From positions 1 to 58,295 of the forward strand of contig NZ_WWEM01000028.1 of NCBI RefSeq assembly GCF_019308285.1: DNA of 58,295 nucleotides. The letters are read 5' to 3'. The translations under genes and the position numbers were made by a program. The notes below the pieces were generated by a model. The model searched no databases and was not told the origin of the DNA. It saw only the letters and a list, made by a program, of their open reading frames with translations. Source of the stretch: Flavobacterium quisquiliarum. GTDB taxonomy: Bacteria > Bacteroidota > Bacteroidia > Flavobacteriales > Flavobacteriaceae. This document shows, one piece after another, positions 53,188 through 58,295 of this stretch; position 1 is the first letter of the stretch, and each line of letters opens with the position of its first letter.

Positions 53188-53558
53188 ATTTTTTCTAAAA
53201 TTTCATTTTGTGCTAAAATTTCGAAGAAAGGTTTCAGCATTTTTTCATATTCCTTTGTCAATGAATAGAAAATGGTCTGCGCTTCCCGTTTAGTTTCAAT
53301 AAGTTTTCTGTCTTTTAGTTTCCGTAAGTGCTGTGAAATTGCAGAAATACTCATTTCAAGAATATCACTTATGTCACAGACACAGAGCTGTTTTTCTTCA
53401 TAAAGTAAAAAGAGAATTCTTAATCTCACATTATTGCCAGCCAATTCAAGCCCACTTGATAAATAGTCAAATGAGGTATTGAGTTCTGATACTCTGTCTT
53501 TACAGCGGATTATTTGTTTAATATCTGCTTGCTGTCGTATACAAATTATATCTTCCAT
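53184..53558 (-). CDS. ArsR/SmtB-family metal-responsive repressor
   Basis: 124 aa. Winged helix with QLCVCDISDILEMSISAISQHLRKLKDRKLIETKREAQTIFYSL; the two Cys in LCVCD are the alpha-3 metal site. An 18-bp palindrome lies just in front. Overlaps merTP by 4 bp. It should repress the arsR-merTP-GDCC operon until a soft metal binds. Confidence 0.92.
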   Translation of the reverse strand: MEDIICIRQQADIKQIIRCKDRVSELNTSFDYLSSGLELAGNNVRLRILFLLYEEKQLCVCDISDILEMSISAISQHLRKLKDRKLIETKREAQTIFYSLTKEYEKMLKPFFEILAQNEILEKI

Positions 53559-53575
53559 AATGCAAATTTATACTT

Positions 53576-53593
53576 TTTGCTTATTTAAGCAAA
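53576..53593. promoter_or_regulatory. candidate ArsR operator
   Basis: Palindrome TTTGCTT-ATTT-AAGCAAA, 18 to 35 bp upstream of the arsR start, in the promoter. TAAATTTG (53570 to 53563) on the minus strand fits a -7 element between operator and start. Confidence 0.6.
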
Positions 53594-53646
53594 TGCTAAA
53601 ATACAAAATAATTGAATTAAAATTTTGAATGATTCCTGCCCATAAA

Positions 53647-53673
53647 AAAAGACAACTTTTTGAGTTGTCTTTT
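53647..53673 (-). terminator. hairpin after the small Cys-rich gene
   Basis: AAAAGACAACT / AGTTGTCTTTT with a 5-nt loop, 20 bp past the stop at 53692. Confidence 0.7.
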
Positions 53674-53691
53674 AAACAGTAAAGCGAAATA

Positions 53692-53865
53692 TTACTTTTT
53701 GCAATCTTTCGGAGCACAAGTTCCCGAATCGTCACTACAGCAATGCGTAGAACATTTTTCAGTGCAGTTTTTCTTTGCATCAGTTTTTGATAAGTTCGCA
53801 TAAGCGAAGATACTTCCAGCAGACAATACCAATGCTGCAAGAGTAATGTACATTTTGTTTTTCAT
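53692..53865 (-). CDS. secreted Cys-rich small protein, 57 aa
   Basis: Frame from ATG 53865: signal peptide MKNKMYITLAALVLSAGSIF (cleaved after AYA), then CTEKCSTHCCSDD and GTCAPKDCKK with seven cysteines. A different frame in the same place is longer but not protein-like. Likely periplasmic metal binder; own terminator follows. Lies between arsR and the sigma gene. Confidence 0.7.
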   Translation of the reverse strand: MKNKMYITLAALVLSAGSIFAYANLSKTDAKKNCTEKCSTHCCSDDSGTCAPKDCKK

Positions 53866-53994
53866 AATTTTAATTTTAATGATTAATATTACTTAAGACG
53901 CACTAATCTAAAAATGATGCAGGCTTTGCTGATTTTTTTTTTTTAACAGCCTGAATTTTCTATATATGAAGTTTTCAAAAATGATTCGGTGTTA

Positions 53995-54558
53995 TCAGCA
54001 TTTTCCTCCGCTGCATGATTTTTTAGAGGTAACGTTCATAATATTTCCACGGCGGTCTAATTCAATACTGCAGCAATCCAGAAGCATTTCCTTTAATTTG
54101 GATCTGCCTCTTTGCACTCTAGAACGGATGGAAGGGTAGGCAAGGCTGTATTTTTCTGTTAAGTCTTTCTGTTTAATTCCATGTATTTCGCTATCCATGA
54201 TAATGTCCCGATAGTCTTCCGGCAGCCGCTCAATGAATTTTATTAAACAGCAGTCCAGACTTTCCGAAGTATCAAAATCTGTTTCATGCATAATCTTTTG
54301 CATCATACAATCGGTCAGCTCTGATTTCTTATGATTGGAATCTTTTCGGTAATAATCAATAATGGAATTTCTTGTGATTGTGAAAATCCAGCTTTTTAGT
54401 TTGCCTTCGTCAGTTAGTGATCCTAAATTCTCGTTTATCTTTATAAAAACTTCCTGCAAAACATCGGATGCATCGTCGGTATCATTAATATGAGCCTTAA
54501 TATACCTGCCCAAAATGATATAAAACTGATTGTGAATAGTATTTATTTCCAAACTCAT
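53995..54558 (-). CDS. ECF-type sigma factor with cysteine-rich tail, SigZ-like
   Basis: 187 aa from ATG 54558. Region 2 has DDASDVLQEVFIKINENLG and LKSWIFTITRNSIIDYYRK; region 4 has LPEDYRDIIMDSEIHGIKQKDLTEKYSLAYPSIRSRVQRGRSKL. The C-terminus LLDCCSIELDRRGNIMNV then ends KSCSGGKC, with four cysteines in tandem-like groups, unusual for an ECF factor. Could sense arsenite directly. Downstream in the ars operon. Confidence 0.85.
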   Translation of the reverse strand: MSLEINTIHNQFYIILGRYIKAHINDTDDASDVLQEVFIKINENLGSLTDEGKLKSWIFTITRNSIIDYYRKDSNHKKSELTDCMMQKIMHETDFDTSESLDCCLIKFIERLPEDYRDIIMDSEIHGIKQKDLTEKYSLAYPSIRSRVQRGRSKLKEMLLDCCSIELDRRGNIMNVTSKKSCSGGKC

Positions 54559-54591
54559 AGATTTTATCTTCTGCTTATGCAATAAGATGGA

Positions 54592-55155
54592 TTAACAACA
54601 ATTGATTTTACTTCTGAAATTATTCCATAAGTTGGCCGTTTTTGGAATGCATAAGAAAAGATGAAGAATTGCCATTAGGATAGCTCCCGGCAAAAGATTT
54701 ACAATTAACAGATTAAAGAAGCCTGGAGATTGATTGATATTAGAAATCATTATTTCCCCATTTTGAAAAGTAAGTCTGATGGAGAGGTAAACTGCAATTG
54801 ACGCAAAATGAAACCCATTTACGAATAAATGGACAATATATTCCCAGCGCGGAAGCCCTCCCATAAACTGCCTGCTGTCTTTCTCTATAAAAGCGTCGTA
54901 CCCTAGCACCATTATATCCAGAATGACAATGGTCAAGCCTATTACAAAACTAGTATGATTATCCTGTTTCAAGAACAGAAAATAAAGGATTGCCGGAAAG
55001 AAGACAGCTCTCAAAGTATGGGTAATGTGCTCGGTTTTACTTTCTTCTCGATCGTGAAGCTGGTATTTGAAAATATGCAGATAAAAGCCGTCATATAAGG
55101 CCAAGACCGCAAATAGGACAAGAAAGAAGGATGAAATGATAATTGCTGTTTCCAT
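54592..55155 (-). CDS. multi-helix membrane protein, 187 aa
   Basis: Five to six helices; YDGFYLHIFKYQLHDREESKTEHITHTLRAVFFP near the start and GGLPRWEYIVHLFVNGFHFASI in the middle carry His pairs. Ends KINCC, again a Cys pair. Function unknown. 73 bp after the Crp-type gene and 33 bp before the sigma gene, so part of the operon. Family not recognised. Confidence 0.7.
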   Translation of the reverse strand: METAIIISSFFLVLFAVLALYDGFYLHIFKYQLHDREESKTEHITHTLRAVFFPAILYFLFLKQDNHTSFVIGLTIVILDIMVLGYDAFIEKDSRQFMGGLPRWEYIVHLFVNGFHFASIAVYLSIRLTFQNGEIMISNINQSPGFFNLLIVNLLPGAILMAILHLFLCIPKTANLWNNFRSKINCC

Positions 55156-55228
55156 TTTATTTTTGATTGATTATAAAAGCAAAACTATTGGAAAGTATAA
55201 TCAGCAAAAAGGACAAATGTCCTCGAAT

Positions 55229-55801
55229 TTACTGGGTAATTTCTTTTCTGATCCTGCTCAGCGTCCTGCGTGTTATTCCTAGATAGCTTGCAATATCATT
55301 TACTGAAGCTTTGTTTATAACGGCAGGCTGTTCCTCAAGCATGCGCATGTATTTTTCCTTTGCGCTTTCATTGCACAAAACACTGGCATACTGCTCCATC
55401 ACCATATACTGCCGCTCGGCAATTGACCTTCCGATATTCTGCCAGAGAGCACTCTTCTGATAGAGAATCTGCAGGTCATTGTAACTGATTGTTATAAGTT
55501 CGGTATCTTCTACAGCCTGAATGGAAAGTTCCGAAGGCAGCTGCGAAATAAAGCTTTTATATGAAGCTGTCAGATTATTTTCTGCGCAGAAGCAGGAAGT
55601 CACTTCTTCGGATTTTTCATTTATGTAATATGTCCTGAGGAGCCCTTTTTTTATAAAAGCGGCTTCATGTGAGGTTTTGCCGATCTCTGCAAAATAACTG
55701 TTTCGGGCTAATGTCCTTGTTTTGAAATACGGACTGTACTTTTCAAATTCCTGATCGCTGAGAGGGACAATGCTCTTTAAAAATAATTTAAAACTTTCCA
55801 T
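55229..55801 (-). CDS. Crp/Fnr-family regulator (cyclic-nucleotide-binding fold)
   Basis: 190 aa. Sensor fold (RTLARNSYFAEIGKTSHEAAFIKKGLLRTYYINEKSEEVTS) and helix-turn-helix VNDIASYLGITRRTLSRIRKE. This is the Bacteroidota type that often stands next to transport genes; no cysteine cluster at the N-terminus (Cys in SCFCAENN). Third Crp/Fnr paralogue of the window. In the ars operon, 21 bp after the phosphoesterase. Confidence 0.86.
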   Translation of the reverse strand: MESFKLFLKSIVPLSDQEFEKYSPYFKTRTLARNSYFAEIGKTSHEAAFIKKGLLRTYYINEKSEEVTSCFCAENNLTASYKSFISQLPSELSIQAVEDTELITISYNDLQILYQKSALWQNIGRSIAERQYMVMEQYASVLCNESAKEKYMRMLEEQPAVINKASVNDIASYLGITRRTLSRIRKEITQ

Positions 55802-55822
55802 AGCGGGTTTTATTTCAATACA

Positions 55823-56557
55823 TTAATATGCTTTTCTAAGCATAAACGCGTAAACGTCCGGAAGAGGACTCTCTTCAATAGCGCGGGCTGCTTTTTCAAT
55901 ATCATACGGAACTCTTATGAATTCTACTTTAATGCCGTCTTTTTTGGAAATATTGCTGCTTTTTTCAATTGTTATCACAGCATAACAGCAGTGTGGATTT
56001 CTATCTTTAGGTTTTCCAACCGACCCTGCATTAATGGCGTGAAAATAAGTGCCTTTTTTATTTGGATTTTCCAATATGCGATGATACGGCAGATGAGAAT
56101 GTCCGCAGATAAGAATGTCCGTATTGGAATCAAGAAAGATGTCGGTAAAATCTTTCTCATTTTTATCCTCAAGCAAATATTCCCTGTTGCTGTAAGGACT
56201 CCCATGGACCATCAAAATTTTTATAAGTCTGCTGGCCGTCTGGTATTCAAGTTTAATATGGGCAGGAAGAGCAGAAAGATATTTGATCTGCTCTTTGCCC
56301 ACAATCTGATATGCGTAGCTTTGAATGTCATTTGAACCGTCATTATGTATCTCGACAGCTTTGACATCGTGATTTCCTGCAAGGGTAGGGATATGCTTTT
56401 TACGGATCTCATTGATCACGGCATTGGGGCATAAATTGTAGCCTACTAAATCTCCTAAGCAGTAAACGGCATCAATATTCTGCTCTTCAATACTTTTTAG
56501 GGTCTGCTCCAATGCGGGGAAGTTCGCATGTATATCCGATATTATTGCAATTCTCAT
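55823..56557 (-). CDS. metallophosphoesterase
   Basis: 244 aa from ATG 56557 (ATG 56623 would overlap acr3). Dimetal motifs: ISDIHANFPAL, GDLVGY, LAGNHDVKA, VHGSPYSNREY and ICGHSHLPYHR: the D-H, GD, GNHD, H, GHSH order. YfcE/ycnE-like phosphodiesterase. Overlaps acr3 slightly at its start side (56565 downstream). Its role in an arsenic operon is not known. Confidence 0.88.
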   Translation of the reverse strand: MRIAIISDIHANFPALEQTLKSIEEQNIDAVYCLGDLVGYNLCPNAVINEIRKKHIPTLAGNHDVKAVEIHNDGSNDIQSYAYQIVGKEQIKYLSALPAHIKLEYQTASRLIKILMVHGSPYSNREYLLEDKNEKDFTDIFLDSNTDILICGHSHLPYHRILENPNKKGTYFHAINAGSVGKPKDRNPHCCYAVITIEKSSNISKKDGIKVEFIRVPYDIEKAARAIEESPLPDVYAFMLRKAY

Positions 56558-56564
56558 ATTTCTT

Positions 56565-57650
56565 TTAAGCAGTTTCTGCAGGCAGTTGTTTTGTAAAATA
56601 CTTTTTTCTAAACCAAAATGCAAGGTTTACCAGTGCTATAAGAGCAGGTACTTCTACCAAAGGACCAATAACACCTGCAAATGCCTGTCCGCTGTTTATT
56701 CCGAATACTCCAATTGCCACGGCAATAGCCAATTCAAAATTATTGCCGGTGGCTGTAAACGCAATAGATGTAGCCTTTGAATAGTCAGCCCCAAAATATT
56801 TTCCTGTAAAAAAGCTGATGACAAACATTAAAGTAAAGTATATGACAAGCGGTATTGCAATACGCACGACATCCATCGGGATTTGAACAATAAGTTCCCC
56901 TTTCAGGCTGAACATTACAATGATCGTAAAGAGCAGTGAAATAAGAGTAATCGGTGAGATAAACGGCACGTACTTATCCTCAAACCATTCAGAGCCTTTT
57001 AAAGCTATCAAAGCATAGCGGCTTATGATTCCCAGAGCAAATGGAATACCTAGATAGATACCCACACTCTCGGCAATCTGTGCAATGATGATATTGACTT
57101 CAAAACCATCATATCCAAAATAGGGAGGTAGAATGGTTATAAAAATGTAAGCGTATACACTATAAAGCAGTACCTGAAAAATACTGTTTAGGGCAATTAG
57201 TCCTGCAGCATATTCGCGGTTTCCGTCTGCCAGATCGTTCCATACCACAACCATTGCGATACAGCGTGCCAGGCCAATCAGGATCACCCCGATCATGTAT
57301 TCAGGATATCCGCTTAAAAACAGGAGCGCCAACAAAAACATCAAGACAGGGCCTACAATCCAGTTCAGGAATAAAGAGGCGCCCAAGACTTTAGTGTTCT
57401 TGAAAACCTGTCCCATCTGTTCGTATTTTACTTTTGCCAGTGGCGGGTACATCATCAGGATAAGTCCTATTGCCAATGGAATGTTTGTTGTTCCGCTGGA
57501 GAAAGAATTGATGAAATCTCCGCTGGAAGGAATAAAGTATCCTATAGCCACGCCTATAGCCATAGCAAGGAAAATCCAAAGGGTCAAGAAGCGGTCAAGG
57601 AAGCTTAACTTTTTGCGTCCGACAGCTGGTGCACAGTTATTTGCTGACAT
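56565..57650 (-). CDS. arsenite efflux permease ACR3
   Basis: 361 aa, ten helices. Motifs [19 protein letters not shown] with the essential Cys, and [17 protein letters not shown] and [22 protein letters not shown]. Exports As(III) driven by the proton gradient. Follows arsC by one base; arsC makes its substrate. The gene at 48195 is a broken relative. Confidence 0.95.
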   Translation of the reverse strand: MSANNCAPAVGRKKLSFLDRFLTLWIFLAMAIGVAIGYFIPSSGDFINSFSSGTTNIPLAIGLILMMYPPLAKVKYEQMGQVFKNTKVLGASLFLNWIVGPVLMFLLALLFLSGYPEYMIGVILIGLARCIAMVVVWNDLADGNREYAAGLIALNSIFQVLLYSVYAYIFITILPPYFGYDGFEVNIIIAQIAESVGIYLGIPFALGIISRYALIALKGSEWFEDKYVPFISPITLISLLFTIIVMFSLKGELIVQIPMDVVRIAIPLVIYFTLMFVISFFTGKYFGADYSKATSIAFTATGNNFELAIAVAIGVFGINSGQAFAGVIGPLVEVPALIALVNLAFWFRKKYFTKQLPAETA

Positions 57651-57651
57651 T

Positions 57652-58266
57652 TTATTTTTTTATTTGTGAGAATATGTAAAACATTTCAGTTCCAATCTGC
57701 AGACTGCGCTCCAGATAAGTTTCTTTCTGCTGAGGCGTTCCGTCGGAAATTTTTGGATCTTCAAAAGTGATCGGGATTCTTTTCTCAGCGCCTGCTATAA
57801 ACGGGCATCCACCGGCAGCCTGCGAACAGGTCATTATTGCGGCAAATCCGCTTTCAGGATTGAAATCATCATCATAGGTTTTGGAAAAACCAATGACAGG
57901 AAGTCCGTCAGGTGAATATTTTATGGAATAAACGGGGTTTGATCCCTCTGAAAGAGTTTTGATGTTGAATCCTGAATGCTTCAAAATCTCCGCTGCCATT
58001 GGGAAAAGGGCAGTAGCCTCGGTTCCCCCCGAATAGCATGAAACGTTTTCGATGCCGTAATAGGCAGCCGCAGTCTGCGCCCAAACCTGCGAGAGATGGC
58101 TTCTTCTGGAATTGTGCGTGCAGATTAGGTTTAGTCTGGTTTCCAGCTTACCGTCCGCTTTTGTCTGAATGAAGTCGATTAGTGGCTGCAGGACTGCTTT
58201 GCGCTCTTCGGAGATCTGCTTAAAATCAAATGATTTAACGGTATTCTCAATTTGTGGATATAACAT
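57652..58266 (-). CDS. arsC: arsenate reductase, low-molecular-weight phosphatase type
   Basis: 204 aa. Catalytic loop [18 protein letters not shown] (CxxxxxRS), and [31 protein letters not shown]. Reduces As(V) to As(III) for ACR3. First gene seen of the operon; its promoter would lie at the right edge (58267-58295), too short to judge. Confidence 0.93.
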   Translation of the reverse strand: MLYPQIENTVKSFDFKQISEERKAVLQPLIDFIQTKADGKLETRLNLICTHNSRRSHLSQVWAQTAAAYYGIENVSCYSGGTEATALFPMAAEILKHSGFNIKTLSEGSNPVYSIKYSPDGLPVIGFSKTYDDDFNPESGFAAIMTCSQAAGGCPFIAGAEKRIPITFEDPKISDGTPQQKETYLERSLQIGTEMFYIFSQIKK

Positions 58267-58295
58267 AGTTTTTTGGCTGTAAAGGTTTATTGATT

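Noticed and set aside
53568..53840. 90-aa minus-strand frame over the small Cys-rich gene
   Set aside because: Out of frame with the 57-aa secreted protein, which has a signal peptide and its own terminator.

Overview
The window reads as the chromosome of a Flavobacterium-like member of the Bacteroidota. The reasons are low GC, promoters of the TAnnTTTG type, several TonB-dependent receptors, many lipoproteins with an S-C lipobox, a clade II (Sec/lipoprotein) nosZ and a group III truncated globin. Everything here was read by eye; no database search was run, so family names rest on recognised motifs and context.

Layout. (1) 1-6.6 kb is a decayed mobile-element zone: a serine recombinase gene with an in-frame TGA, a broken MFS transporter, an outer-membrane-type protein with a small membrane partner, a TTTC microsatellite, an IS3 remnant, and a complete IS6-type element with 16-bp inverted ends that has removed most of nadB. 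(2) 7-43 kb is a large denitrification and anaerobic-metabolism island. It holds qNor nitric oxide reductase (norB) and an azurin lipoprotein; a NosA/OprC-like copper receptor with a YtkA-like lipoprotein and a small Cys protein; cytochrome c, nosZ, a nosB-nosL fusion, nosD, nosF, nosY and a truncated globin; a Crp/Fnr regulator; hemN; an FNR-like regulator; nadA; an Rrf2/NsrR-like regulator with a CopD-like protein, a NorB-like membrane protein, a lipoprotein and a hemerythrin; a split class III ribonucleotide reductase (nrdD, a separate glycyl-radical ORF, nrdG); ric; nirK-cytochrome c, nirV, a SCO copper chaperone and a porin; narK; and a five-gene nitrate reductase module with an NasA-like catalytic subunit, an Fe-S subunit, a cytochrome b, a Tat-type Rieske protein and a small membrane protein. 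Together these encode nitrate to nitrite to NO to N2O to N2, plus NO defence, copper supply and oxygen-independent versions of heme, dNTP and (now broken) NAD synthesis. (3) 43-58 kb is a metal-resistance region: a frameshifted AraC-type regulator and a copper P-type ATPase; a 5.6-kb block with a porin, a CDF exporter and a TonB receptor bracketed by direct repeats of about 140 bp; an arsR-merTP operon; and an ars operon (arsC, acr3, phosphoesterase, Crp-type regulator, membrane protein, sigma factor).

Most notable. (a) Eight promoters carry an ATGAT-N4-ATCAT operator (one has ATGAC) whose centre lies exactly 36.5 bp from the last base of a TAnnTTTG-like -7 element. They serve norB/azurin, the copper-uptake operon, nosZ, hemN, ric-nrdDG, nirK and narK. 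(b) The eighth such promoter, between two convergent genes, has no gene behind it. It runs straight into a strong bidirectional terminator and so predicts an anaerobically induced small RNA of about 75 nt. (c) The glycyl-radical loop of NrdD is on its own 54-aa ORF. (d) NosB and NosL are fused, with a lipobox in the middle of the fusion.
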